A stretch of 64,000 bases of DNA from Novipirellula artificiosorum (GTDB lineage Bacteria; Planctomycetota; Planctomycetia; Pirellulales; Pirellulaceae), in contig NZ_SJPV01000006.1 of assembly GCF_007860135.1 (NCBI RefSeq), positions 291,304 through 355,303 on the forward strand, written 5' to 3'. Every line of letters begins with the position of its first letter. Positions within the stretch are counted from its first letter, which is position 1. The translations under genes and the position numbers were made by a program. The notes beneath the pieces are model-generated. The model worked only from the letters and a program-made list of their open reading frames with translations. It made no database searches and was not told the origin of the DNA. This document shows positions 26,555-35,734 of this stretch, one piece after another.

Positions 26555-27970
26555 ATGGAAACCAAGCTCCCCGATTATGTCGCGTCCTCGCAGCCAGTGC
26601 CAAAAGAAGGACGGATGCCCTGGTTCAAGAGTACGGCTCAAACGTACGCCGGCATTATGCTGTGGTTCGTGTTTTGGCAAAGCGTTCCAGCGAGCGGTGC
26701 GACCAATCCTGGCGGTATCTTGGCACATGGTTTAGGCGTAGCCATTTTGGGTGTCGTGTTTGCCGCGTTCATTTGCCACTTTGCCTGCTACCTTGCCCCC
26801 GGTCTGATGGGGATGAAAACGGGTCGCTCGCTGGCGGTTGTCGGGACGAGCACCTACGGAGTGAAAGGTGGTTTTTTGATGCCCGGCTTCTTCATGGGGA
26901 TCCTTCAATTCGGCTGGTTAGCAGTAAACGCCTATTTCTCGGCTGAACTGGTTGCTGCGTTCTTGGGGCAGGGCCAAGGCTCGACGGTCCATATGGGAAT
27001 TGGGATCGTTTGGGCGTTGTTAGCTGTGTTTGTTGGTATCAAAGGGATCGCTTATGTTGCCAAGGTTGCGACCTACCTTCCGTTGATCCCACTGGTCATT
27101 TTGATCGTTTTGGCATCGGGGACATTCTCTGGGATTTCCCAGTTCAGCCCCGAGAAACTTGGTGTTACGGCGGACGTTCAAGTTTCCTCGTTCAGTTTGA
27201 TCATGTTGGTGATCGCCAATGTGGTTGGCTTCTTCGCGACGGCGGGGGCGGCTGGTGTCGATATCGCATCGAGTAACCGGACGAGCAAAGACGTTCATCT
27301 CGGCGGCTTAGTCGGGGTTGCGGGCGTGACCATTTTTACCGGTGTGTTGTCGCTGATCATTGTTGCTGGCACCTACGGCCAAGGCTTGTTGGAATCGCCC
27401 GCGATCTTGGATCCGACCAAGTTGATGGAAGCGATCATGGGACCGCAGGTCGGAAAGATCTTTATGTTGCTGCTGGCTATTGCAGCATTCCCGCCAGCCT
27501 GTTTCAGCTCGTTCATCGCCGCAGAGAGTTTTAAGAATACGCTGCCAAAAGTGAATCCCTTTGTCTCCTGTGGCATCGGAGCGGTTTGTGCAATCGGCTT
27601 GGTGTTGTCCGGAAAGGCGGGCGACGCGGCTGGCGTCTTCGGGTTCATTGGTGCATCGTTCGGTCCGATTTGTGGTGCGATGTCCGCAGACTACTTGCTA
27701 TCGGGGCGCAAATGGCCTGGTCCGCGAGCCGGTTTCAATCCTGCGGGTTGGATTTCTTGGGCCGTTGGTTTTGTGGTTGGCGTTTGGCCCAAGTTGGCTC
27801 CGATGCTTGGCGTGAACTTCGAAATTCCTTGTCCGCCCGTCGCTGCAATCATCGTTGGCTTCGTGCTTTACATCCTTTTGGCCAAAGCCGGTATGACCAG
27901 CCGTTTGCTGCCGATGCCGGGTGCCACTGCGGATGCGGCAGCCACGGATGCTGCGATCGCCGACGCATAA
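26555..27970 (+). CDS. NCS1-type cytosine/purine permease
   Basis: A 471-residue polytopic membrane protein with about 12 hydrophobic helices. It matches the CodB-like branch of nucleobase:cation symporter-1: early KEGRMPWFKSTAQTYAGIMLWFVFW, followed by GVKGGFLMPGFFMGILQFGW, and later GAICAMSADYLLSGRKW-like residues near 375. Likely substrates are cytosine or another nucleobase or related N-heterocycle; the exact one is not readable. The 324-base spacer upstream (26231-26554) separates it from the divergent peroxidase and holds no gene I can support. No deaminase gene is adjacent. Confidence 0.87.
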   Translation: METKLPDYVASSQPVPKEGRMPWFKSTAQTYAGIMLWFVFWQSVPASGATNPGGILAHGLGVAILGVVFAAFICHFACYLAPGLMGMKTGRSLAVVGTSTYGVKGGFLMPGFFMGILQFGWLAVNAYFSAELVAAFLGQGQGSTVHMGIGIVWALLAVFVGIKGIAYVAKVATYLPLIPLVILIVLASGTFSGISQFSPEKLGVTADVQVSSFSLIMLVIANVVGFFATAGAAGVDIASSNRTSKDVHLGGLVGVAGVTIFTGVLSLIIVAGTYGQGLLESPAILDPTKLMEAIMGPQVGKIFMLLLAIAAFPPACFSSFIAAESFKNTLPKVNPFVSCGIGAVCAIGLVLSGKAGDAAGVFGFIGASFGPICGAMSADYLLSGRKWPGPRAGFNPAGWISWAVGFVVGVWPKLAPMLGVNFEIPCPPVAAIIVGFVLYILLAKAGMTSRLLPMPGATADAAATDAAIADA

Positions 27971-28109
27971 AGAAGGGCTTCAACGCATAGAACGGCATCG
28001 CCGCAATTGGCACGCTTGCCGTTCTGGGTTAGATGCCGCTCTGAGTCAAAGGGTGGTCCGATCGAAAGAGTCTGCCCGATCCATGATTGAGGCCGTTTGC
28101 CCAACTCGA

Positions 28110-28143
28110 AAGCCGACCTGTAAACTAGGTCGGCTTTTGTTTG
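28110..28143 (+). terminator. Rho-independent terminator after the NCS1 permease
   Basis: AAGCCGACCT (28110-28119) pairs perfectly with AGGTCGGCTT (28127-28136) around a seven-base loop, followed by TTTTG. It lies about 140 bases after the permease stop and before aspS. Its ten-base perfect stem makes it the clearest terminator in the window. Confidence 0.85.
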
Positions 28144-28233
28144 AGGCAAACACCCCTCTGAGCAACCGAACGATTTGCGGCTAGAATCTTGGCCGATTGT
28201 CAGAAGAACAACCCTCTAAACCCCTGATCGACC

Positions 28234-30021
28234 TTGCTACGCTCCCATACCTGCGGCCAACTCCGCAAAACCGATGTCGGAACTGAAGTGACCCTGTGTG
28301 GATGGGTCGAGAGTAAACGTGACCATGGCGGAGCGGTCTTTATCGACCTGCGTGACCGCTACGGATTGACCCAAGTCGTTGTTGGGCCTCCGGAAGCCGA
28401 CACGCAAGCGATTGAATCGGCCGGCCGTATTCCGACGGAAAGCGTTATCTTGATCAAAGGCAAGGTGACCGATCGTCTCGAAGGCAAGACCAACGAAAAA
28501 TTGGCCACCGGTGAAATCGAAGTTCGCTCGGATCACGTCGAGATTCTCAACAGCTGTGCCAACCCACCGTTCACTCCGAGTCAGGCTGATTTGCCCGGCG
28601 AAGATCTTCGGCTGAAGTATCGTTTCTTGGACTTGCGTCGCAAGGAGATGCAGCAGGGCTTGATCCTGCGGAGCAAGATCATCAAGACCATGCGAGACTA
28701 CTTTGCCGAGCACGATTTCATCGATGTGGAAACGCCGATTCTCGGCCGCAGCACACCCGAAGGAGCCCGAGATTATTTGGTCCCCAGTCGCGTGCATGCG
28801 GGCAAGTTCTACGCCTTGCCACAATCGCCTCAGTTGTACAAACAAATCTTGATGGTGGCTGGTTTTGATCGTTACGTGCAAGTCGCCAAGTGTTTCCGCG
28901 ACGAAGACTTGCGCGCGGATCGGCAGCCCGAGTTCACTCAATTGGATTTGGAAATGTCGTTCGTCGACGCCGACGACATCATGGGATTGATCGACGGGCT
29001 GGTAGCACGAACGGCAAAAGAAGTCCTCGGCAAAGAAGTCAAAACGCCACTTCCGCGGATGACGTACGACGAAGCGATGCGGCGTTACGGTCATGATGCT
29101 CCTGATTTGCGTTTTGACATGGAAATTGTTGATGTCACGTCGGTTGCTGCCAAGACCGATTTCCGAGTCTTCCGCGCGACCGCCGACGCGGGGAATTTCG
29201 TACGAGGCATGAACGTAAAGGATGCCGCAACCAAGTATTCGCGTCGCCAAATCGACGAACTGACGGACTTCGTAAAGGAGTTTGGTGCGAAAGGTCTGGC
29301 ATGGTTCCGTGTCGAGGACGATGGCACGCTGTGGAGTCCGATCAGCAAGAACCTTGATCCCGCTCACTTGACCGAGATCAAAGAGTTGCTGAAAGGCGAA
29401 CCCGGCGACTTGCTGATGTTCTTGGCCGATACTTGGGAAGTCACCTGCAAAGGGCTTTATGCACTTCGCAAACGTCTCGGCGCCGAGTTGAAGCTCTACA
29501 ACTCCGACCAACTCGATTGTAGCTGGATCACGGAGTTCCCGATGTTCGAGAAGGATGAGGAAACCGGCAATTGGTCGGCTATGCACCATCCGTTTACCGC
29601 CCCGCTCGCTCGCGACTTGTCAAAATTGGCCGAGGATCCGCGGGCTTGTCGTGCTCAAGCCTATGATCTTGTCATCAACGGCAGCGAAGCGGGTGGTGGG
29701 ACCATCCGAATTCATGATTCCAAGACTCAGCAACAAGTGTTCGAACTGTTGGGCATCGATGAAGCGACCGCCGAAGATCGGTTCGGGTTTTTGCTCAACG
29801 CACTGCGCTATGGTGCTCCGCCGCACGGCGGAATTGCATTGGGCGTCGATCGCTGGGTGATGCTGCTCGCTGGCCTCGATAATATTCGTGAAGTCATCGC
29901 GTTCCCCAAAACGCAAAAGGCCGCGGACTTGATGACCGAAGCGCCTGGCAACGTCGATACGGCGCAACTCAACGAACTGTACCTTCGCACGGTCGGCATC
30001 AAGCCGTCCGAGTCCAAGTAA
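28234..30021 (+). CDS. aspS: Aspartyl-tRNA synthetase
   Basis: Charges tRNA-Asp; the long form (595 residues) is the bacterial type with a GAD insert. The anticodon-binding OB fold is at the N-terminus (VTLCGWVESKRDHGGAVFIDLRD). Class II motifs follow: motif 2 region FRDEDLRADRQPEFTQLDLEMSF and motif 3 GGIALGVDRWVMLLAG. The reading frame has no ATG at the start; TTG 28234 gives MLRSHTCGQL, which aligns with the family N-terminus. No good Shine-Dalgarno sequence is visible. Discriminating or non-discriminating specificity cannot be judged here. Confidence 0.96.
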   Translation: MLRSHTCGQLRKTDVGTEVTLCGWVESKRDHGGAVFIDLRDRYGLTQVVVGPPEADTQAIESAGRIPTESVILIKGKVTDRLEGKTNEKLATGEIEVRSDHVEILNSCANPPFTPSQADLPGEDLRLKYRFLDLRRKEMQQGLILRSKIIKTMRDYFAEHDFIDVETPILGRSTPEGARDYLVPSRVHAGKFYALPQSPQLYKQILMVAGFDRYVQVAKCFRDEDLRADRQPEFTQLDLEMSFVDADDIMGLIDGLVARTAKEVLGKEVKTPLPRMTYDEAMRRYGHDAPDLRFDMEIVDVTSVAAKTDFRVFRATADAGNFVRGMNVKDAATKYSRRQIDELTDFVKEFGAKGLAWFRVEDDGTLWSPISKNLDPAHLTEIKELLKGEPGDLLMFLADTWEVTCKGLYALRKRLGAELKLYNSDQLDCSWITEFPMFEKDEETGNWSAMHHPFTAPLARDLSKLAEDPRACRAQAYDLVINGSEAGGGTIRIHDSKTQQQVFELLGIDEATAEDRFGFLLNALRYGAPPHGGIALGVDRWVMLLAGLDNIREVIAFPKTQKAADLMTEAPGNVDTAQLNELYLRTVGIKPSESK

Positions 30022-30047
30022 AACGAGATCACAGCGAAGGCGATTGT

Positions 30048-30527
30048 TTGCTGGCACGTCGGTTGCTAGAGCGAGGCGTTCGGTTTGTTCAACTCTACCA
30101 TCGCGGTTGGGATCATCACAGCAATTTGATTCCGAACTTCACCACCTCGGCCAAGGCAACCGACCGACCTACCGCTGCCTTGTTGGCCGACTTGAAGACG
30201 AGTGGGATGCTTGACGACACGCTCGTGCTGTGGGGCGGCGAGTTTGGTCGCACGCCGATGGCCCAAGGCAGCGGCCGCGATCACCACATCAATGCCTTCA
30301 GTGTATGGATGGCAGGTGGCGGAATCAAAGGCGGGACGACCTACGGCGCGACCGATGAACTGGGTTACAACTCCGTCGAAAACGTCGTCACGGTTCATGA
30401 TTTGCACGCCACGCTGTTGCACTTGTTCGGAGTGGACCACGAGCGGTTGTCGGCACGCTTCCAGGGACTCGACCTGCGTCTCACCGGAGTCGAACCGACT
30501 CGTGTCGTCCGTGACATTCTTGCCTAA
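30048..30527 (+). pseudogene. C-terminal remnant of a DUF1501 protein
   Basis: DUF1501 proteins are exported planctomycete proteins of about 450-480 residues, related to sulfatases/phosphatases, usually paired with PSCyt1/PSD1 cytochromes. Only the last 159 codons remain: LARRLLERGVRFVQLYHRGWDHH, VLWGGEFGRTPMAQ, GRDHHINAFSVWMAGGGIKGG, then the C-terminal LTGVEPTRVVRDILA. The signal peptide and first two thirds are missing and the piece begins 26 bases after the aspS stop. It is unlikely to be functional. Confidence 0.85.
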
Positions 30528-30564
30528 AATTTTTTTGCCTTGCTCTCCTTCCCTGCCCGTCATC

Positions 30565-31217
30565 ATGAACCGATTGCTTGTTCTGTCTCTTTGCCTGGTC
30601 ATCGGCAACCACTTCGCGGATGCCCGAGACCGGTTGGCTCGACCGCTGCCAGATCGTGTGACCTTCAATGCTCACATCCGCCCGATCATGTCCAACACCT
30701 GTTTCGTATGCCACGTTCCGGACGACGAGGACAACGAGAGTGGATTTCGACTTGATTCGTTTGAGGCCGCCACCCGTGTTTTGCCCTCGGATGACGAGGC
30801 CGTGGGGATCGAACCTGGCGATCCGCAACGCTCAGAGGTTTTTTTGCGAATCATCGATGAAGGCAACGGCGAAGCGATGCCGCCAGAAGATTTCCGGCAC
30901 CATTCGCCGAAGCTTCGCACGCGATGGCAGCTGAGCTGGTCGGCGACAACCCCGAAGCCGACTTTGCGGAAATCTTGGTTGTGGCCTTTCAACGCGCGGT
31001 GGCTCGTGAGCCAATTGACCGGGAAACGGAAAACTTGGCGGAACTCTATCGGCGCCAGTATGATTACTATGGTGCCCATCCGAGTGAAGCGACCGAGTAC
31101 CTGAGCATTGGCAATCGTGACGATTCGGCCGATGCCATCGATCCTGCTAAGCTGGCCGCTTGGGGCCAGGTTTGCCGAGTGATCTTGAATTTGCAGGAAA
31201 CGATCACACGCTATTAG
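30565..31217 (+). pseudogene. Internally deleted PSCyt1/PSD1 (DUF1549/DUF1553) cytochrome
   Basis: The intact family has about 900-1100 residues: signal peptide, planctomycete cytochrome c domain, DUF1549, DUF1553. ATG 30565 opens a signal peptide and the cytochrome domain with RPIMSNTCFVCH (heme CxxCH), LDSFEAATRVLPSDDEAVGIEPGDP and MPPEDF. At about 30910 the sequence jumps to another frame and reads the extreme C-terminus of DUF1553: VAFQRAVAREPIDRE, EATEYLSIGNRDDSADAID, RVILNLQETITRY. Roughly the whole middle is missing. With the neighbouring DUF1501 remnant this is a decayed two-gene operon. Confidence 0.85.
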
Positions 31218-31339
31218 GAACGCGGAAACGCGACGCGATGTCGTTGCCGTGTTGGAGTCACGCTAGAGTGTCGTGATCAAAAAGTGTTGTCATTCACCAG
31301 CGTCCTTGACCTCGTACTGATTTTCCACGGAGTATTTTC

Positions 31340-32521
31340 ATGATGACCCGAAACCTTTTGTCCGTCTGTCTTTTGTTTCTGACTTTGCCTTCGATCGTTC
31401 GAGCCGAAGATCCACCTGGTTTTCAGGAGCTGCAAATCGGTGACCGGGCTCCCGACTTCAAGCTGCCGGGCATTGACGGTCGTGATTGGTCGCTTGCCGA
31501 TTTCGATGGACCGAGTGTTTTACTGGTCTACTTTACATCGAACCACTGTCCGGTTTGTCATGCTCATGACCCGCGATTGATGACGCTGTTGGAAGAACTG
31601 AAGGACGAGAGTCTTGCGGTGGTCGCGATCAATCCGAACTCAGGTGACGGACTGCGATTGGAAGAGCTCGGCTATTCGAAGTACGACGACAGCTTCCAAG
31701 ATATGAAGCCCTATGCCGAAGAACACCGGTTCACTTTCCCGTACCTGTATGACGGAGAAACGCAAGCGACGGCGAAACGTTACGGGTGTTTGGCCACGCC
31801 TCACGTGTTTGTCTTTGACCAACAACGGAACCTGCGCTACCGCGGACGGTTCGATGATTCACGCTATCCCGATCCAGCAACCGTAACGAAGCAAGACACG
31901 CGCGATGCCATCGTTGCCTTGTTGGCCGGTCGTGACGTCGAAGTACCCGTGACGCGGCCATTCGGTTGCTCGACGAAGTGGAGAGAAAAAATCGCTTCGG
32001 TGGCGCGAGCGAACGATCAATGGGAACAAGCCGAAATTACGCTTGACGACATTGATGCTGCGGGGGTTGCCAAATTGGTGAAGAACGACACCGATAAATA
32101 CAGGCTTTTCAATGTCTGGTCCACCACCTGTGCGCCATGTGTGGTCGAGTTTCCCGGCTTGATCCGGATCTCGCGACGAATGGGCATGCGTTCGTTCGAG
32201 CTGATCACGCTCAGCACAGACCTCCCACAAGATCGCGAAAAGGTGATCGCATTTCTTGATAACCAGCGAGCCGCACTACCAAGTCGCCTGACCGCTTCGC
32301 TTGAAAAAGAAGGGCGAAAGTCAAACAATTATTTGTACACTGGCGCCAGCATGGACGAGTTGATCGAAGCACTCGACCCTCAATGGGAAGGACCTCAACC
32401 ACACACGGTCTTGGTGGCTCCGGGGGGAGAAATCGTGTTCCGGCACAACGGATTGCTCGAAGAAGAAAAACTGCTGGAAGCGATTCTCAAAAAGTTGACC
32501 GGCGCATATCAGCCAGAGTGA
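31340..32521 (+). CDS. Exported protein with two thioredoxin-like domains
   Basis: A 393-residue exported redox protein. A signal peptide (LLSVCLLFLTLPSIVRAEDP) precedes an AhpC/TSA-like domain with GDRAPDFKLPGIDGRDWSLADF and SNHCPVCHAHD, followed by GCLATPHVFVFD. A second thioredoxin/TlpA-like domain starts near residue 220 and has VWSTTCAPCVVEFPGL, then HTVLVAPGGEIVFRHNG. Two CxxC motifs (CPVC and CAPC) suggest a relay or independent thiol functions in the periplasm. The substrate is unknown. It converges on the ankyrin lipoprotein gene, five bases away. Confidence 0.87.
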   Translation: MMTRNLLSVCLLFLTLPSIVRAEDPPGFQELQIGDRAPDFKLPGIDGRDWSLADFDGPSVLLVYFTSNHCPVCHAHDPRLMTLLEELKDESLAVVAINPNSGDGLRLEELGYSKYDDSFQDMKPYAEEHRFTFPYLYDGETQATAKRYGCLATPHVFVFDQQRNLRYRGRFDDSRYPDPATVTKQDTRDAIVALLAGRDVEVPVTRPFGCSTKWREKIASVARANDQWEQAEITLDDIDAAGVAKLVKNDTDKYRLFNVWSTTCAPCVVEFPGLIRISRRMGMRSFELITLSTDLPQDREKVIAFLDNQRAALPSRLTASLEKEGRKSNNYLYTGASMDELIEALDPQWEGPQPHTVLVAPGGEIVFRHNGLLEEEKLLEAILKKLTGAYQPE

Positions 32522-32526
32522 TCGTG

Positions 32527-33330
32527 TTAGGACTCTGGCGAGGCTTGAATCGCTTCGACCACTTCGCCGTGACCATTGTTGGCGGCGAAGGTTTCGGCAG
32601 TGTCGCCGTCGATGTCTTTCGCTGATTTGTCGGCGCCGCGCGTAAGCAGCGTCTTGACCACCTCAAGTTGCCCTTCGGCAGCAGCCATCATCAGTGCCGT
32701 GAAACCTTCGGTTTGGTCTGCGAGGTTCATATCCGCACCCTCATCCAGCAGCAGCACGACCGTCTCGTTGAACGGACCCGATGCGGCATGGATCAACGCC
32801 GATTTGCCTTCCCCATCACGCAAATCGATCGGCATTCCTTTGTCGAGAAAAAATTTCACCAACTCGGTGTGTCCATTGAAAGCGGCGAAGTGCAAGACCG
32901 TGTGTCCCTGTTCGTCTGGGACATTGATGTCCGTTCCCGAATCGAGGGAAAGCTGGATGATCCGCATGTTGCCATCGAGTGCAGCTCGGTGAAACGCATC
33001 GTCGCTGAACTTGGGCCCGGTGGCACTCGGTTCCGTGTTGCTCGTTTTCGGATCCGCCGCTTGAATGGGGACCTCGTCCGACACGGCACGCTCGTCCACG
33101 GATGCAGCCTCGTCATCCGACGCGGCACTCTCGTCCACCGACACCGCCTCGCTGGTCGAGCTAGGTTGGCCTTCGGATTGCAGCTCCCCCTCAACGTCCT
33201 CGGCCTTGTTGTCGACTAACACCGTGGCGGGGCGGCAGCCGATAGTGCCCCCTAGAACCAACAGGCTCAAAAGCATTGAAGCGGGGAGCAGATGTGAAAA
33301 TTGACGTAATCGGGGAGTCGTAGTATTCAT
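32527..33330 (-). CDS. Ankyrin-repeat protein with probable lipoprotein signal
   Basis: About 267 residues from ATG 33330. The N-terminus (LLPASMLLSLLVLGGTIGCRPA) has a hydrophobic stretch ending in Cys, a somewhat atypical lipobox. Residues about 35-110 are acidic, Ser/Asp/Glu-rich, with short repeats of SVDESAASDDEA type. Four ankyrin repeats follow: DDAFHRAALDGNMRIIQL, GHTVLHFAAFNGHTELVKFFLD, GKSALIHAASGPFNETVVLLLD and GFTALMMAAAEGQLEVVKTLL. These bind proteins; the partner is unknown. It would sit in the periplasm, where ankyrin proteins are less common. Confidence 0.85.
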   Translation of the reverse strand: MNTTTPRLRQFSHLLPASMLLSLLVLGGTIGCRPATVLVDNKAEDVEGELQSEGQPSSTSEAVSVDESAASDDEAASVDERAVSDEVPIQAADPKTSNTEPSATGPKFSDDAFHRAALDGNMRIIQLSLDSGTDINVPDEQGHTVLHFAAFNGHTELVKFFLDKGMPIDLRDGEGKSALIHAASGPFNETVVLLLDEGADMNLADQTEGFTALMMAAAEGQLEVVKTLLTRGADKSAKDIDGDTAETFAANNGHGEVVEAIQASPES

Positions 33331-33387
33331 TCGCGTATTGTAAGAACCCCAATCGGAAACCACCAGCAGGCTTGGCCGTTGACCCGG

Positions 33388-33879
33388 CTACCACTTGATC
33401 CGGCAAACGCCCCATTGCCCTTCATTTTCATCGACTCCGATTTCAAGGAACGTGATCGCGTCACCAAACCGTTCTCGCATCCGGTCGCGAACTCGCTCGG
33501 CAATCACTCTGGCAATTTCCTCAGCGGTTGTATTGACCACAGGCAAGATCACGCAATCCTCGTTTGGAAAAACCCAGCGCCGGTCGCGGAACGTCGCCGT
33601 GGTCTCCTTCGAGTCGCTGGTGAGTTTGATTTCGGCATGATGCTCTGGAAGAATCACGTGGTGATCGAGAACCTTGGTTTGCTCCAAAACCGCATCCCGC
33701 AGGGCGATAAAATCGACCACATACCGGTTCTCGTCGAGCGGACCTTCCACCATGGCCCGCACTCCATAGTTGTGCCCATGGATTCGTTCGCAGATGTCTC
33801 CGGCAAACGTAATGAAATGGGCAGCCGAAAAAACGAATTGCTGCTTGGCTACTTCAACTCGATAGGTTGCGTCGGTCAT
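33388..33879 (-). CDS. 6-pyruvoyl-tetrahydropterin synthase/QueD-like protein
   Basis: A 163-residue T-fold enzyme acting on dihydroneopterin triphosphate-type substrates. Zinc ligands fit FSAAHF, ERIHGHNYGV (two His) and the QueD-type Cys in ICERIHGH. LDHHVILPE carries the catalytic Asp-His, and the Glu near the end (FLEIGVDENEGQ) follows. It could make 6-carboxytetrahydropterin for queuosine, or another pterin. Its ATG overlaps the stop of the CitG-like gene by four bases (ATGA), so the two are translationally coupled. The coupling may indicate a role in a different pterin pathway. Confidence 0.85.
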   Translation of the reverse strand: MTDATYRVEVAKQQFVFSAAHFITFAGDICERIHGHNYGVRAMVEGPLDENRYVVDFIALRDAVLEQTKVLDHHVILPEHHAEIKLTSDSKETTATFRDRRWVFPNEDCVILPVVNTTAEEIARVIAERVRDRMRERFGDAITFLEIGVDENEGQWGVCRIKW

Positions 33880-34784
33880 GAATGCGTTGTCTCGATCAGG
33901 GGGGAACTGAGCAATTGGAAGAGGGCCGCAGCGATCAGGTCGGCGGTGGTTCCCGGATTCAAGCGATTGCCGTCACTACGTAAATACTGATCGAATTGAA
34001 GCCGGTCTGCACCGGAGAGTTTATCGAGTCGACAAGCCCGCCGCTGAACATCAACGGCAGCCTCTCTGCCACACTTTCGAGAAATCAGCGTGTCGGGCGA
34101 GTCTGCTAACAGTTCCAAATGCGCGTTGGTGATGCCTCGCAGCAGGTCGCCGGCGACGACGATCGCAGATTGAACCGTTGGGACCACTCGCGAAAAAAAG
34201 TCAGCAAATCCGCATGTGTATTGAAAGGCGATCGCGTCGTGGTGGGCAGCGGACCGCATCGCTGCGATCAAGTCGATGGGGGCATCCGATACGTCGTTTA
34301 CGTCCATGGAGTCGACTTTTCCCAAACCACCCGCCGATGCAATCCGAATCGCGGTGAAAATGTTCACCGCGTCCTGAGCCGCTTGTTGCTTCAAGCACCT
34401 TGCGATGGCTGCGGCCCCATCGAGGGTGTTGCTGCCTCGTTGAGAATGAACCACTTCCACGAGAGGGGCCATCAAAAGCGTGATGCCCAAATTGACATTG
34501 GATCCACACTGTTTTCGTGTTTGCCGAACGGCATCAAGCGTCATCTCGCTAAAGCGTCGACCGGGATCGGCAAACGCCGCAGCGGTTGCTTCCGCCGCAG
34601 CCATGAAATCGAGAAAACAGAGGTCATCAAAGGATTGTCCCGGAAACACATTGCCTGCCTTGGGAGCGGTGGCTTCCAACACACACGCCCAGCGAACGGC
34701 GTCCGCTACCGAACGAACGTGAAGGCGGATCGCATCAAGCGGATCGGCCCCATCACCAGGGTCCCTCGCCTCACCGCCCGGCAT
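33876..34784 (-). CDS. CitG-like (triphosphoribosyl-dephospho-CoA synthase family) protein
   Basis: A 302-residue member of the CitG family. Visible signatures are LEATAPKAGNVFPGQSFDDLCFLDF, CGSNVNLGITLLMAPL, AGGLGKVDSMDV and near the C-terminus NPGTTADLIAAALF. True CitG makes the citrate lyase prosthetic group precursor, but no citrate lyase genes are present. Homologues have been seen in tetrahydromethanopterin-linked C1 gene sets of planctomycetes and methylotrophs, as I recall. The four-base overlap with the PTPS-like gene favours a pterin or cofactor role over citrate fermentation. Substrate is inferred, not shown. Confidence 0.75.
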   Translation of the reverse strand: MPGGEARDPGDGADPLDAIRLHVRSVADAVRWACVLEATAPKAGNVFPGQSFDDLCFLDFMAAAEATAAAFADPGRRFSEMTLDAVRQTRKQCGSNVNLGITLLMAPLVEVVHSQRGSNTLDGAAAIARCLKQQAAQDAVNIFTAIRIASAGGLGKVDSMDVNDVSDAPIDLIAAMRSAAHHDAIAFQYTCGFADFFSRVVPTVQSAIVVAGDLLRGITNAHLELLADSPDTLISRKCGREAAVDVQRRACRLDKLSGADRLQFDQYLRSDGNRLNPGTTADLIAAALFQLLSSPLIETTHS

Positions 34785-35694
34785 CGTCGCCCTGCTTGTC
34801 CGTGTTGATTAGGAAGCGTTCCATGCCTGCGAGCACCTCGGCGTTTGCATCCTCGATCACATAGTGACCGGCATCAGCGATTTCCAACGTCGTCGCATTG
34901 GGCCAAACCTCTTCGAAACGACGCAGACATTCAACGCGGAAACACCAATCCTTCATCCCCCAAACCAGCAGCGAAGGAATCGAGGCCAGTGACGGCAGGT
35001 CCGCTTCAAGCTTGGCCAACGTCGGATAGGTGGGATGAGATCGCTTGGTTGGAATGTCTCTCACGAACGCATCGATTGCCACGCGGTTTTCCCAAGTGTT
35101 ATAAGGGGCCAACAATCCCTCTCGGGCCTCGGCCGACAAACGTTGGCGAGACATGGCCATGCTCACCGCAGCGCGAGCGAATGCGTTGAGGCCACGGACT
35201 GCGGCGGTGCCGACGAGTGGCCATCTGCAAGCCGCAATCCGCCATGGAACATACGGCGGTGGAAAGGCCCCCGTGTTGAGTAGCACCATGCGGTCAAGTC
35301 GTTCACGCCTCTGAAGCATCGCACTCAAACCGATGGCACCGCCCCAATCATGGGCCACCAACGTGATCTGCTCCAGATCGAGCGCGTCGATCAGTTTTAT
35401 CAGATTGTCCCGATGGTTCGCCATTCGGTAGGGGAACTCACCCCGCGCTACATCTTCCCCCCGTGGCGGTTTCTCGCTTCGGCCACAACCCAGATGGTCG
35501 ACGGCCACGACGCGATACGAGGACTGGAATCGGTCCACGACACTTCGCCAATAGAAACTCCATGTTGGGTTGCCGTGAACACACAGCAATACCCGATCAT
35601 TGGAAACGCCTTCGTCCAAATAACGCAGCCTGTGGGGACCGATCGTTAATTCGTGCGACGGATACGGCAAGAGGTTTTCAGCAATCGATTTCAT
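34771..35694 (-). CDS. Alpha/beta hydrolase of the haloalkane dehalogenase/OleB type
   Basis: A 307-residue alpha/beta hydrolase. HGNPTWSFYWR forms the oxyanion region, VAHDWGGAIG carries an Asp nucleophile in place of Ser, WGMKDWCF the acid and DAGHYVIED the catalytic His. Asp nucleophile plus HGNPTWS is typical of haloalkane dehalogenases and the related OleB beta-lactone decarboxylases. Which of the two is not decidable from motifs. The start is ATG 35694 (MKSIAENLL). It overlaps the CitG-like gene by 14 bases, so it opens a three-gene operon. Confidence 0.85.
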   Translation of the reverse strand: MKSIAENLLPYPSHELTIGPHRLRYLDEGVSNDRVLLCVHGNPTWSFYWRSVVDRFQSSYRVVAVDHLGCGRSEKPPRGEDVARGEFPYRMANHRDNLIKLIDALDLEQITLVAHDWGGAIGLSAMLQRRERLDRMVLLNTGAFPPPYVPWRIAACRWPLVGTAAVRGLNAFARAAVSMAMSRQRLSAEAREGLLAPYNTWENRVAIDAFVRDIPTKRSHPTYPTLAKLEADLPSLASIPSLLVWGMKDWCFRVECLRRFEEVWPNATTLEIADAGHYVIEDANAEVLAGMERFLINTDKQGDDAGR

Positions 35695-35734
35695 CCCCAA
35701 AGTGTGCCCCACTTTGAGGTGGATTGGAAGCCGC

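Noticed and set aside
28237..29589. Long 450-codon open frame on the minus strand opposite aspS
   Set aside because: It lies entirely antisense to a clearly recognised aspartyl-tRNA synthetase and its translation has no family features. It is a shadow frame from codon bias.
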